Source: Shewanella sp. Choline-02u-19 (lineage in GTDB: Bacteria; Pseudomonadota; Gammaproteobacteria; Enterobacterales; Shewanellaceae). Taken from it: a stretch of 64,000 bases of DNA. Below are positions 1 to 8,675 of this stretch, in pieces; position 1 is the first letter of the stretch; every line of letters begins with the position of its first letter. Below the pieces are notes generated by a model. It was not told the DNA's origin. It was given only the letters and a program-made list of their open reading frames with translations, and did not search any database. The position numbers were made by a program, and so were the translations under genes. Where the stretch lies: positions 1,488,001 to 1,552,000 of the forward strand of contig NZ_PJBE01000013.1 of NCBI RefSeq assembly GCF_002836205.1. The letters are read 5' to 3'.

Positions 1-133
1 ATTAATGCCTGTAATTGGCAAGACACTCGCCCTTAACCCATCAATGCATCTTTGATTAACACACTTAACCGTTTATGTATTGGCTGAAATTTAATGTGAT
101 GGGTATGAGAAAGTGTTTTGATTGCACACTGAG

Positions 134-469
134 TTACACCACAAAGCGAATATAGAGCCCTGCCGATAATGAGCATAAAAATAGCAAAGGAATATTCACC
201 CACCAGCCAAGACGACTGTGCTTGGCAATATAATAATTGAAGCCTAAGTTAATAAAACTCACGAATGCGCACCACCAAACGATATCGGCTAGTAACACCG
301 TTTGTACGGGATCCCATTCAAACTGAATTTCAACGCCCTTACTTTTAAGATACCCCACAGCGGTATCAGGTCTTGCACCATCAAACAAAATCAATGCATA
401 AACCGCTAATGACCAACCCACGACAGACAAGGTTGTCAGCAAATATTGGAAAAACCTGAGCCTTTTCAT
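134..469 (-). CDS. small inner-membrane protein of unknown function
   Basis: A 111-residue protein that I do not recognise. Three or so hydrophobic stretches are visible (about residues 10-30, 58-78 and 88-110), so it is probably an integral inner-membrane protein with a basic N-terminus (MKRLRFF). It is transcribed divergently from asnS across a 150-bp gap that must hold both promoters. No catalytic or ligand motif is visible. The reading frame is intact and its composition matches the neighbours, so I consider it a real gene of unknown role. Confidence 0.6.
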   Translation of the reverse strand: MKRLRFFQYLLTTLSVVGWSLAVYALILFDGARPDTAVGYLKSKGVEIQFEWDPVQTVLLADIVWWCAFVSFINLGFNYYIAKHSRLGWWVNIPLLFLCSLSAGLYIRFVV

Positions 470-619
470 CGATACTATCCGTAGTTTTCGCCATCTTTTT
501 GAAACAATAACAAGATCCTGACCAACTTACCTTACTTTCCACTTGAGAAAAGCGTGTATCAAGGTAATATAAACGTCCAAATTTTTATTTAAAACGTTTC
601 GTTGGAGAGCTAAGCAACA

Positions 620-2020
620 ATGAGCATTACATCTGTCGCTTCTGTATTTAAAGGTGACTTTGCGATTGGTTCGCAAATCACAGTACGTGGCTGGGTTAGA
701 TCCCGCCGCGATTCTAAAGCTGGGATCTCATTCCTCGCTATTTATGACGGTTCATGTTTCGACCCTATTCAGGGCGTAGTACCGAATAATTTAGAGAATT
801 ACGACAACGAAGTGTTAAAGCTTACTGCGGGTTGTTCTGTCATTATGACCGGTGAAGTTGTTGAATCACCGGGTAAGGGCCAAGCCTTCGAAATGCAAGT
901 GACCCACGTTGAGGTTGCTGGCTGGGTAGAAGATCCAGACACTTATCCGATGGCAGCTAAACGCCACTCTATTGAACATCTACGTGAGCTAGCGCATTTA
1001 CGTCCGCGTACCAATATCATTGGTGCCGTGGCACGTGTGCGTAACTGTTTATCGCAAGCGATTCACCGTTTTTATCACGAACAAGGTTATATTTGGGTTT
1101 CTACTCCCTTAATTACCGCCTCTGACGCTGAAGGTGCTGGTGAGATGTTCCGAGTTTCAACTTTGGATCTCGAAAACCTACCCCGTGACGATAAAGGCGC
1201 CGTTGATTACAGCGAAGACTTTTTCGGTAAAGAATCTTTCTTAACCGTATCGGGTCAGTTGAACGCAGAGACATACGCGTGCGCGCTATCTAAGGTTTAT
1301 ACCTTTGGTCCTACATTCCGTGCTGAAAATTCAAATACCAGTCGTCACCTTGCTGAATTTTGGATGGTTGAGCCTGAAGTTGCTTTTGCCGATCTAGACG
1401 ATGTCGCAAAACTTGCTGAAGATATGTTGAAGTACTGCTTTAGAGCGGTACTAGCAGAGCGCAGAGATGATCTTGAGTTCTTTGCACAACGTGTTGAAAA
1501 AACCGCTATCGAGCGTTTAGAAGCATTCGTCACCAGTGACTTTGCTCAAATTGATTACACCGATGCTATCGAAATTCTTAAAGCGTCTGGTAAGAAGTTT
1601 GAGTACGACGTTGAATGGGGAATCGATCTGCATTCAGAGCATGAACGCTATCTAGCCGAAGAACACTTCAAAGCCCCTGTTGTTGTTAAAAACTACCCTA
1701 AAGATATCAAAGCATTCTATATGCGTTTGAACGACGATGGTAAAACAGTGGCAGCGATGGATGTATTAGCACCTGGTATTGGTGAGATCATCGGTGGCGC
1801 TCAACGTGAAGAGCGTTTAGACGTTCTTGATGCACGTCTTGCAGGGATGGAACTAAGCCAAGAAGATTATTGGTGGTATCGTGACCTACGTCGTTATGGC
1901 ACTGTGCCACACGCAGGTTTCGGATTAGGTTTTGAACGCCTAGTCTCTTATGTTACTGGCGTGGCTAACATCCGTGACGTGATCCCATTCCCAAGAGCAC
2001 CTAAATCAGCTAGCTTCTAA
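620..2020 (+). CDS. asnS: asparaginyl-tRNA synthetase
   Basis: A 466-residue class IIb aminoacyl-tRNA synthetase that charges tRNA-Asn with asparagine in the cytoplasm. An N-terminal OB-fold anticodon-binding domain covers about residues 15-105. It is followed by the class II catalytic core with motif 2 starting at FRAE (residues 233-236) and motif 3 GFGLGFER (433-440). The length matches the bacterial AsnRS family. The substrate-site wording and the short insert favour AsnRS over AspRS. The ATG is preceded by GGAGAG about 8 bases upstream. The gene is monocistronic, ending in a strong intrinsic terminator 50 bp downstream. Confidence 0.97.
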   Translation: MSITSVASVFKGDFAIGSQITVRGWVRSRRDSKAGISFLAIYDGSCFDPIQGVVPNNLENYDNEVLKLTAGCSVIMTGEVVESPGKGQAFEMQVTHVEVAGWVEDPDTYPMAAKRHSIEHLRELAHLRPRTNIIGAVARVRNCLSQAIHRFYHEQGYIWVSTPLITASDAEGAGEMFRVSTLDLENLPRDDKGAVDYSEDFFGKESFLTVSGQLNAETYACALSKVYTFGPTFRAENSNTSRHLAEFWMVEPEVAFADLDDVAKLAEDMLKYCFRAVLAERRDDLEFFAQRVEKTAIERLEAFVTSDFAQIDYTDAIEILKASGKKFEYDVEWGIDLHSEHERYLAEEHFKAPVVVKNYPKDIKAFYMRLNDDGKTVAAMDVLAPGIGEIIGGAQREERLDVLDARLAGMELSQEDYWWYRDLRRYGTVPHAGFGLGFERLVSYVTGVANIRDVIPFPRAPKSASF

Positions 2021-2066
2021 CGATTAGTATTAACTAATTCTTAATGTAGATTTAAATTGCTTAACT

Positions 2067-2099
2067 AAAAAAGCCTCTAACTAAATTAGAGGCTTTTTT
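2067..2099 (+). terminator. intrinsic terminator of asnS
   Basis: A perfect hairpin with arms AAGCCTCTAA (2071-2080) and TTAGAGGCTT (2086-2095), a 5-base loop and a run of six T after the stem. The A-run before the stem makes it potentially bidirectional. Confidence 0.9.
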
Positions 2100-2295
2100 G
2101 TATCTGTCGCCAAGTCAATTAAGTCATCACACTGACACACTACCTAACTTCTTTATCTCATTGATATATAGGCGTCTAGGCTGTATTAACTTTAATTCTA
2201 ACGTTTATACTAATACTCGCCCGCTTTGCGTGTCATCGACTGCAGGCCATCAATCTCTTTGTGGATATATAAACTTAATCAGGCCAAAGCAGCCC

Positions 2296-2580
2296 CTACA
2301 TACTCAGCCAAAACTGAAACAACTTATAATCACCAACGGTGACAATCTCACCTTGGATATCATTGTGCATTAGCGCCACAAGGTACATCGCAAGTAAAGG
2401 ACCGAGCACCAGTGCAATCCATTTAGATTACAGTACCATTCCACAAACAAACGCCAAAAATATTATTTCAGCCGTAATAGCTCCCTTCAATATGACGGTA
2501 TTACTGTAACACTGCATTAACGCCATTAAGATCAGAACCGCTAAGCTCAGCCTCAAAACAAGATAAATCAGACGTTTATC
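2296..2580 (-). pseudogene. remnant of a small hydrophobic membrane-protein gene
   Basis: On the minus strand a 95-codon frame reads as a convincing membrane protein, with leucine/alanine/valine-rich segments, a charged loop (HNDIQGE) and an end at FWLSM-stop. It is broken by one in-frame TAA at 2428-2430 (plus-strand TTA). No good start codon lies at the 5' end; a stop occurs a few codons upstream. The family is unknown. Either the gene has decayed, or the stop is a sequence error and a larger frame exists. It occupies most of the gap between asnS and hyaA. Confidence 0.5.
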
Positions 2581-2627
2581 ACCATTGGTTTAATTAACAA
2601 TCACTTAACTAAAGAATGATAACAAAA

Positions 2628-2643
2628 GGTGATGCGAGTCACA
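2628..2643 (+). promoter_or_regulatory. candidate CRP-binding site upstream of hyaA
   Basis: GGTGA-N6-TCACA differs by one base from the CRP consensus TGTGA-N6-TCACA. It lies about 120 bp upstream of the FNR-type box and 190 bp upstream of the hyaA start. CRP is a known anaerobic-respiration regulator in Shewanella; binding here is inferred. Confidence 0.5.
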
Positions 2644-2749
2644 CTTATTTTACAGCGTAGACAAATTGTCCTTTACCCCAATAAATAAATGATCTAGCTC
2701 AAGGGAGTAAACCTTACATTTTACCTAGCCCGCCAAACCCTTATAAAGC

Positions 2750-2763
2750 TTGACGCACATCAA
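2750..2763 (+). promoter_or_regulatory. candidate FNR/EtrA box of the hydrogenase operon
   Basis: TTGACGCACATCAA differs in one base from the FNR consensus TTGAT-N4-ATCAA. A CATAGA hexamer at 2784-2789 could be the -10 element, which would put the box near -40, the position of class II FNR-activated promoters. The hyaA ATG is 72 bp further on. Confidence 0.55.
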
Positions 2764-2835
2764 TATTAGGGGGCTTTTTGAGGCATAGACTGTCTTCGTA
2801 GAGCAAATTCCTTACCCATAATAATAGGTATAACC

Positions 2836-3978
2836 ATGGATACACACGAAGCCCTTTATCAGCAAGGTGTGACGCGAATGGAGCAGCTGCGCCAATTACA
2901 ACCTCGTCACGGTGAAACGCTCCAAGAAAAGATGTTGCAAAATGGCATTAGCCGCCGTGATTTTATGAAATGGACCGCATCTGTTGCTGCCATGCTGGCC
3001 CTTCCCTTGCCGTTTAGCACCTTGGTTGCTGAAGCTGCAGAACTGGCAAACCGCGTGCCGCTGATCTGGTTACATTTGGCTGAATGCACAGGTTGTTCAG
3101 AATCCCTTATTCGCACCGATACCCCTAATCTTGATGCGCTAATTTTTGACCATGTTTCTCTTGAGTACCATGAAACATTGATGGCCGCCGCTGGTTGGCA
3201 GGCTGAAGAGAACCTAGAGCACGCATTAGAAGCCTATAAAGGCAACTATTTACTTGCTGTTGAAGGTGCTGTACCCACCGCGAATAACGGTGCTTACCTT
3301 ACTGTTGGTTGTAAAGGCCATACTGGACTGCATATTGTCAAAGAGGCAGCAGCAGGCGCTGCAGCAATAATATCTGTGGGTACATGTGCAGCATTTGGTG
3401 GCGTACAAGCTGCATCACCAAACCCAACCGGCGCTAAAGGCGTTTATGAGGTAGTTGATAAGCCTGTTATCAACCTCGGCGGCTGTCCCCCAAGTGAGAA
3501 AAACATTGTCGGCACGCTGATGTATTTCATTATGTTCGGCAAACTTCCTGCGTTAGATATGTTTAACCGTCCTAAATGGGCTTATGGCGCGCGTGTACAT
3601 GACAACTGCGAACGACGTGGGCGTTTCGATGCCGGTGAATTCGTAGAAGAGTTTGGCGATCAAGGGGCCAAAGACGGTTACTGCTTATATAAAGTCGGCT
3701 GTAAAGGTCCCTACACCTACAACAACTGCCCAACTGAGCGATTTAACCACCATACCAGCTGGCCAGTATTAGCAGGCCATGGATGTATGGGCTGCTCAGA
3801 GCCCAATTTTTGGGATGAGATGGCTGACTTTGAAAAACCATTGGGTAGACAGTTACTACACGGCTTAGACGCCACGACAGATACGATAGGTGCCGTCATA
3901 TTAGGCGCCACAGCTGTCGGTATTGGTGCACATGCCGTCGCCAGTGTCTTTGCCAAATCTGAAGAGGAAGAATCATGA
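2836..3978 (+). CDS. hyaA: periplasmic [NiFe] hydrogenase small subunit
   Basis: A 380-residue iron-sulfur subunit that wires the NiFe site to the membrane cytochrome. A twin-arginine signal (SRRDFMK, residues 39-45) is followed by a hydrophobic stretch, so the folded enzyme is exported by Tat. The proximal cluster motif CTGCSE starts at residue 84. The C-terminal half carries the remaining cluster ligands (HDNCERRGRF, YKVGCKGPYTYNNCP, GHGCMGCSEPNFWD). A C-terminal hydrophobic helix at about 350-373 anchors the complex in the membrane. Its stop overlaps the hyaB start (ATGA), indicating translational coupling. Length and motifs fit the group 1 membrane-bound uptake hydrogenases. Confidence 0.96.
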   Translation: MDTHEALYQQGVTRMEQLRQLQPRHGETLQEKMLQNGISRRDFMKWTASVAAMLALPLPFSTLVAEAAELANRVPLIWLHLAECTGCSESLIRTDTPNLDALIFDHVSLEYHETLMAAAGWQAEENLEHALEAYKGNYLLAVEGAVPTANNGAYLTVGCKGHTGLHIVKEAAAGAAAIISVGTCAAFGGVQAASPNPTGAKGVYEVVDKPVINLGGCPPSEKNIVGTLMYFIMFGKLPALDMFNRPKWAYGARVHDNCERRGRFDAGEFVEEFGDQGAKDGYCLYKVGCKGPYTYNNCPTERFNHHTSWPVLAGHGCMGCSEPNFWDEMADFEKPLGRQLLHGLDATTDTIGAVILGATAVGIGAHAVASVFAKSEEEES

Positions 3979-5678
3979 GTAAACGTGTAGTAATCGATCC
4001 TATCACTCGAATTGAAGGTCACTTGCGGATTGAGGTTGAGGTTGATGAGAATAATGTTATTCAAAAAGCATGGTCATCTTCTACGCTTTGGCGCGGTATC
4101 GAAGTGATTCTAAAAGGTCGCACGCCAATGGACGTTGGCTTAATCGTACAGCGTATTTGTGGTGTGTGTACCTATTCCCACTACCGCTGTGGTACAGAAG
4201 CCGTAGAGAATGCGTTAGGCGTGAAAATTCCGTTAAATGCTAAATATCTACGTAGCTTGATGCAGGCTTCACTTTATATGCATGATCACATTGTGCATTT
4301 CTACCATCTTCACGGTTTGGACTGGGTTGATGTCGTATCAGCTTTAAGTGCAGATCCAGCTTTAGCCGCTCAAGTTGCGCTCAAATACACTGATAAGCCA
4401 ATTAATGCCGGTGAAGGTGACTTAAGAGCAGTGCAAGAACGAGTAAAAGGCTTAGTAGAGACCGGTAAGCTGGGCCCATTCGCTAACGCATATTGGGGCA
4501 ACGGTACTTACAAGTTTACCCCTGAGCAAAATCTTATTGCGCTATCTCATTACCTCAAAGCACTTGAAGTACAGCGTGTTGCGGCAGAGATGCTAGCCAT
4601 ATTTGGTGGTAAATCTCCCCATCCACAGTCCATTGTTGTTGGTGGCGTAACGTCAGTTCGTGACATGTTAAGCCCGGCACGTCTACAAGAGTGGAAACAA
4701 AAACACGCCATCGTAAATGATTTTATTATTCGCGCATATAAAGCAGACATAGTGATGGCAGCAGAAGCGTTTGGTAGTGAGCCAAGCGTACTCGGTGGCG
4801 TCAACGTAAAGAACTTCTTAGCCACAGATGACTTCTTATTGGGTGACGGGCAGTACATGTTCAACCAAGGCGTGATCATGAACGGTGATCTAGCAGGAGT
4901 GAGCGATTTAAACCCTGATTTAATCAAAGAAGATGTTACCCATGCCTGGTACAAAGCCGATGGACCACAGCACCCTTACGATGGCACTACCGTACCAGAT
5001 TACACCGGTTTTGTAGAAAGAGACACGGTTTACGGCAAGCTGCCTACCGTTAATGGTGATGGTAAATACAGCTGGGTTAAATCACCTCGTTACCAAGGTG
5101 AGCCAGTTGAAGTTGGCCCACTCGCCTGCTTGTTGGTGAACTATGCTCGCGGCAATCAAGTGGTGGTTGACGCTGTAAATGGATTACTCAGCGAAACGGG
5201 TCTGCCGATTGAGGCGCTATTTACCACCCTAGGCCGCACTGCTGGTCGTATGCTGCAGACGGTGATTGTTGCTGAAGAAAGCCTGAAAACCTTTGATGCT
5301 TTACTCACTAACATGCAGTCCGATGAGTCTACTTATACTAAGCCTGAAATTGATCCGAATAAAGAATACGTCGGTCACTCTATGATTGAAGCGCCACGCG
5401 GCATGCTAAGTCATTGGATCCGAATAAAGGGAGGCAAAGTTGAGAATTATCAAGCTGTGGTGCCAACCACATGGAATGCTGGACCTGTGGATGTGAACGG
5501 TAACATGGGACCTTATGAGGCATCTTTGATTGGGTTAAAACTTGAAGACCCAACCAAGCCATTAGAGGTCATCCGTATTATCCACTCATTGGACCCTTGT
5601 ATGGCTTGTGCAGTGCACGTTATGGATTTCAAGGGTACTGATTTAGGTGCGTTTAAAGTCAATCCCAACGGGTTTTAG
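3975..5678 (+). CDS. hyaB: [NiFe] hydrogenase large subunit
   Basis: A 567-residue catalytic subunit that binds the Ni-Fe(CN)2CO centre and splits or forms H2. The L1 motif RICGVC gives Cys62 and Cys65. The L2 motif DPCMACAVH gives Cys542 and Cys545 and ends at His548. The 19 residues after His548 are the C-terminal extension removed by the HyaD protease once nickel is inserted. The protein has no signal peptide and should be carried across the membrane with HyaA. All four nickel cysteines are present, so the enzyme should be active. It is the second gene of the operon, followed 14 bp later by hyaC. Confidence 0.97.
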   Translation: MSKRVVIDPITRIEGHLRIEVEVDENNVIQKAWSSSTLWRGIEVILKGRTPMDVGLIVQRICGVCTYSHYRCGTEAVENALGVKIPLNAKYLRSLMQASLYMHDHIVHFYHLHGLDWVDVVSALSADPALAAQVALKYTDKPINAGEGDLRAVQERVKGLVETGKLGPFANAYWGNGTYKFTPEQNLIALSHYLKALEVQRVAAEMLAIFGGKSPHPQSIVVGGVTSVRDMLSPARLQEWKQKHAIVNDFIIRAYKADIVMAAEAFGSEPSVLGGVNVKNFLATDDFLLGDGQYMFNQGVIMNGDLAGVSDLNPDLIKEDVTHAWYKADGPQHPYDGTTVPDYTGFVERDTVYGKLPTVNGDGKYSWVKSPRYQGEPVEVGPLACLLVNYARGNQVVVDAVNGLLSETGLPIEALFTTLGRTAGRMLQTVIVAEESLKTFDALLTNMQSDESTYTKPEIDPNKEYVGHSMIEAPRGMLSHWIRIKGGKVENYQAVVPTTWNAGPVDVNGNMGPYEASLIGLKLEDPTKPLEVIRIIHSLDPCMACAVHVMDFKGTDLGAFKVNPNGF

Positions 5679-5692
5679 TAAAGGGGGTAAGC

Positions 5693-6361
5693 ATGAAAAT
5701 TCAATCAGCACCCTACCAAAGACAACTTGTTTTTGGTGCGGCGATAAGGATATTTCATTGGTTAAGAGCATTAGCCATTCTGATCCTTATCATTACAGGA
5801 TTCTACATTTCCTGGCCATTTTTGGTCGCACCAGAAAGTTCGGATGTGTTGGTACAAGGCTATATTCGCGCCGCCCACCAAGTTTTTGGTTTCCTTCTGG
5901 TTTCCATTACATTGGTGAGAGCCTATCTGTTCTTTTTTGGTAAAAGTGATAACGAAAGACGTTCATTTAAAGATGTATTAAGCCCTAAAAGTTGGATCAC
6001 CCAGCTAAAGTCTTACCTTTGGATGGGACATTTAGACAAAGCCGGAGTCTACGGGCCACTGCAATTTGTGACTTACCTTGCAATTTCATTAGTTGCCTTG
6101 CTGATCTGCGTTACGGGCCTAGTGTTATATGCCAATGTATATCATCAAGGACTGGGAGGAATGCTTGGTGGAGTGGCTAGTTGGATCACCATGATGATGG
6201 GGGGATTAGCACCGGTCAGAATATGGCACCATTACTTTACTTGGGTCTTTATTATTTTTGTCGTTATCCACGTCTATATGGCTGTTTGGACTGGGATCCG
6301 CTTTAAGCACAATTCAGTGGACTCTATTGTCTCTGGTTATGATTATCATAAAAAGAAATAA
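5693..6361 (+). CDS. hyaC: hydrogenase-linked b-type cytochrome
   Basis: A 222-residue integral membrane protein of the Ni/Fe-hydrogenase b-type cytochrome family, which passes electrons from HyaA to the quinone pool. Four membrane spans are visible, with haem-ligand histidines in FHWLR near residue 22, AAHQ near residue 63, and WHHYFTW and VIHVYM near the C-terminus. A strong Shine-Dalgarno (AAGGGGG) precedes the ATG. It lies between hyaB and hyaD and should be co-transcribed with them. Confidence 0.94.
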   Translation: MKIQSAPYQRQLVFGAAIRIFHWLRALAILILIITGFYISWPFLVAPESSDVLVQGYIRAAHQVFGFLLVSITLVRAYLFFFGKSDNERRSFKDVLSPKSWITQLKSYLWMGHLDKAGVYGPLQFVTYLAISLVALLICVTGLVLYANVYHQGLGGMLGGVASWITMMMGGLAPVRIWHHYFTWVFIIFVVIHVYMAVWTGIRFKHNSVDSIVSGYDYHKKK

Positions 6362-6370
6362 AAGGAAAAC

Positions 6371-6928
6371 ATGAAGATATTGCTACTTGGTATTGGCAAT
6401 GTCCTGTACGCCGATGAAGGTATCGGCGTACATTTCGTCAATTATATCCAAGAAAATTACCTTTTCCACCATCCAGAACATCAACTTGATCTCATTGATG
6501 GTGGCACTCTCGCTCAGGGACTTATTCCCACGTTATGCCAATATGACTATTTACTGGTGGTTGATACCGTTAACGCCAATGGCGTCGAACCCGGAGAGGT
6601 TTATTTCTTCGACTTCGATAACGCTCCCGCTGAAATTGATTGGCAAGGCAGTGCTCACGAAGTTGAGATGCTGCAAACCTTGATTATGATGGAAATGGTC
6701 GGCGACAGGCCAAAAACCTTTGTTCTTGGTGTGACTCCCACCGTGCTTGAACCTATGACTCTCGGCTTAACGCCGCAAATTCAAGCCGCGGTGCCTTTAA
6801 TGGAGCGCACCTTAATGAATCACCTTGAACAATTGGGCTTTTCACACACCCGACGGGCAAACATCGATATCAACGCTCTTATCCCAGACTCATACAAACG
6901 GGGCCTAATATCAGATGAAGAATATTAG
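6371..6928 (+). CDS. hyaD: hydrogenase maturation endopeptidase
   Basis: A 185-residue protease of the HyaD/HybD/HycI family that removes the HyaB C-terminal extension after nickel insertion. The N-terminus carries the family pattern LGIGN...ADEGIG, with Asp15-Glu16 as likely nickel-sensing ligands, and LIDGGT and VDTVNA follow as in relatives. It starts 9 bp after hyaC and its 3' end overlaps the next gene by 14 bp, so the two are translationally linked. Confidence 0.94.
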   Translation: MKILLLGIGNVLYADEGIGVHFVNYIQENYLFHHPEHQLDLIDGGTLAQGLIPTLCQYDYLLVVDTVNANGVEPGEVYFFDFDNAPAEIDWQGSAHEVEMLQTLIMMEMVGDRPKTFVLGVTPTVLEPMTLGLTPQIQAAVPLMERTLMNHLEQLGFSHTRRANIDINALIPDSYKRGLISDEEY

Positions 6929-8675
6929 ATTTGAATTTGACTGTCAGCGCGAGGTGCCCTTTTATGGCCACCTCTGCAATCAATACTTATTAAACGACCA
7001 ATACGATGTCACGATCGGGCAAACGGGCAACCGCTATTTTATTGAAGCTAAAGGTGAACAATCAGAATTAGAACAACTTGCTGATGCCATAGCAGAAGAT
7101 TTTTTGATCTCATCATGGCTGATAAAGCCCAATATCTCGCTTATTGAAGCTCCCATAGGTAATCATAAACTGTTGCAGCATACACCACTGTTACAAGAGT
7201 ACTGCCAGCACTGTCAGCCACAATTTGGTGATAATCAAGCCGGGTATTTTGGCCAACTGGACTATGTTTGTCCTTGTTGCCAAGCAGAAAAGCGCGTTAA
7301 CGAACAACATAAGGCTATCGATCTAAAGGCAGTCAAGGTGCTGGTTGATAACCTTGAAACTAAAGGCTATGTTGATCTGCCAGTCGTTGATGGCAAACAG
7401 ATAGTACAGCTTAGCTATAAGCCCAATAATGCAATCGGGAACAGTGAGCGGCAAAAACTAGTGATCTGCAACCCTAACAACCTCAATGCACACTTTGTGG
7501 TCACAGAGCAGCAAGTTCTCGCATTATCAAGCATTGAAAAACCACTGATTTGTAGCAGAGCAATTGATAACCACCCTAGGCTAACAGACCCGCTTTACTC
7601 TCTTTGTTTCGCTAATTCGAGATTATTATTAGTTATTTGCGAACTGTTACGTCAGCGTGGTGTGGATTGGATCTATATTAGTCGCACCGATAACCCACAG
7701 CTCGCTTTAGTTAACGCGCTATGGGTTCCTCTTAAAGAAACAGGCCATAAAACTTATCACTCAGATAAGACCCCACTACATGATGATGTACATCTTGGAC
7801 AATATGACGTGCACTGGGTGAAAGATCATATTGAAGTGAGTACGCTAACTTCTCCGCAGTCTACAGATATAGAGCTCGCATCGATTCAAGAACTGCATGA
7901 AGCAGCAACTTGTGCACTACATGCAGCCAATCTGGGGGTGAAAAAGGCAAAAAACTGCGCTGTACTCTACTTAAGCGATACCAATAAAAGTCGTATTGTA
8001 ACCATGGATTCTAAACAAAAATTAGAACTGTTTTTTGAGTTTCCAACGTTACCTGATAATGGCTATGACATCGTCCATCAAATCGATTCGTCACCGCAAA
8101 AGAACTTGTTTGATAAATTTAAACAGCAACACCCAGAAGACTATTTAGCATTACTCGAGTTAAAACTGACGGCACCGACAAACAATATTCAGTCTTTGTG
8201 GGCGATAGCGGCCGTTTTACTCGGCGCCGCCACAACAAATGAAAATATAACGTTAAACAAAGTCCAGCTAAGTGATTTCGTTATCGCCAGTGCTATGCGA
8301 CACAAAGGCAGCAATGCACCAAGAGTCGACTTTCCTCTCACACGAGGCGAAGCATTTCGCAGTCTAAACTGGTGCAAAACACTGGGCAGCATTATCAGTT
8401 TTAGGTTGGCAGAAGATGGCAATATTGAAAAGCTCGCGTTTGGCATGCACGATTCGCTCGCCGATTTCATCTGTAACTGGATTGAGCATTTAGATCAAAA
8501 CATCTGTATTAAATCGGTCGCATTAGCAGGCAGTTCTTTTAATAATGAGTTGTTGGGAAAAAGGATCTCATTGCGCTTAGGTAAAAACTTTACCCTTAAC
8601 CCCAATCAACAGATGGATTTAGAGGGTGTAAATATCGCAGTAGGATCACTGTTTTTAAAACAGCGTAGACATTAA
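6915..8675 (+). CDS. divergent HypF-like paralogue of the hydrogenase operon
   Basis: A 586-residue protein in which, by eye, all HypF domains can be followed in order. There is an acylphosphatase-like segment (1-78) lacking the GFRPF arginine loop, and one zinc finger C97-x2-C100-x18-C119-x2-C122 with the spacing of the first HypF finger. A YrdC-like part follows, in which LSSIEKPLI parallels LASNERPIV of HypF. The Kae1-like end has VALAGSSFNNELL paralleling IVLTGGVFQNRYL. The Kae1 metal motif HHYAH and the FDGTGLG motif of HypF are not seen. It overlaps hyaD by 14 bp and hypF by one base. I infer a duplicated, catalytically degenerate HypF acting as a hydrogenase-specific accessory protein; its function is unknown. 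Confidence 0.75.
   Translation: MKNIRFEFDCQREVPFYGHLCNQYLLNDQYDVTIGQTGNRYFIEAKGEQSELEQLADAIAEDFLISSWLIKPNISLIEAPIGNHKLLQHTPLLQEYCQHCQPQFGDNQAGYFGQLDYVCPCCQAEKRVNEQHKAIDLKAVKVLVDNLETKGYVDLPVVDGKQIVQLSYKPNNAIGNSERQKLVICNPNNLNAHFVVTEQQVLALSSIEKPLICSRAIDNHPRLTDPLYSLCFANSRLLLVICELLRQRGVDWIYISRTDNPQLALVNALWVPLKETGHKTYHSDKTPLHDDVHLGQYDVHWVKDHIEVSTLTSPQSTDIELASIQELHEAATCALHAANLGVKKAKNCAVLYLSDTNKSRIVTMDSKQKLELFFEFPTLPDNGYDIVHQIDSSPQKNLFDKFKQQHPEDYLALLELKLTAPTNNIQSLWAIAAVLLGAATTNENITLNKVQLSDFVIASAMRHKGSNAPRVDFPLTRGEAFRSLNWCKTLGSIISFRLAEDGNIEKLAFGMHDSLADFICNWIEHLDQNICIKSVALAGSSFNNELLGKRISLRLGKNFTLNPNQQMDLEGVNIAVGSLFLKQRRH

Noticed and set aside
2098..2373. A 91-codon plus-strand ORF after asnS
   Set aside because: It starts in the asnS terminator, has no ribosome site and no protein-like composition; the opposite strand reads much better as a decayed gene.
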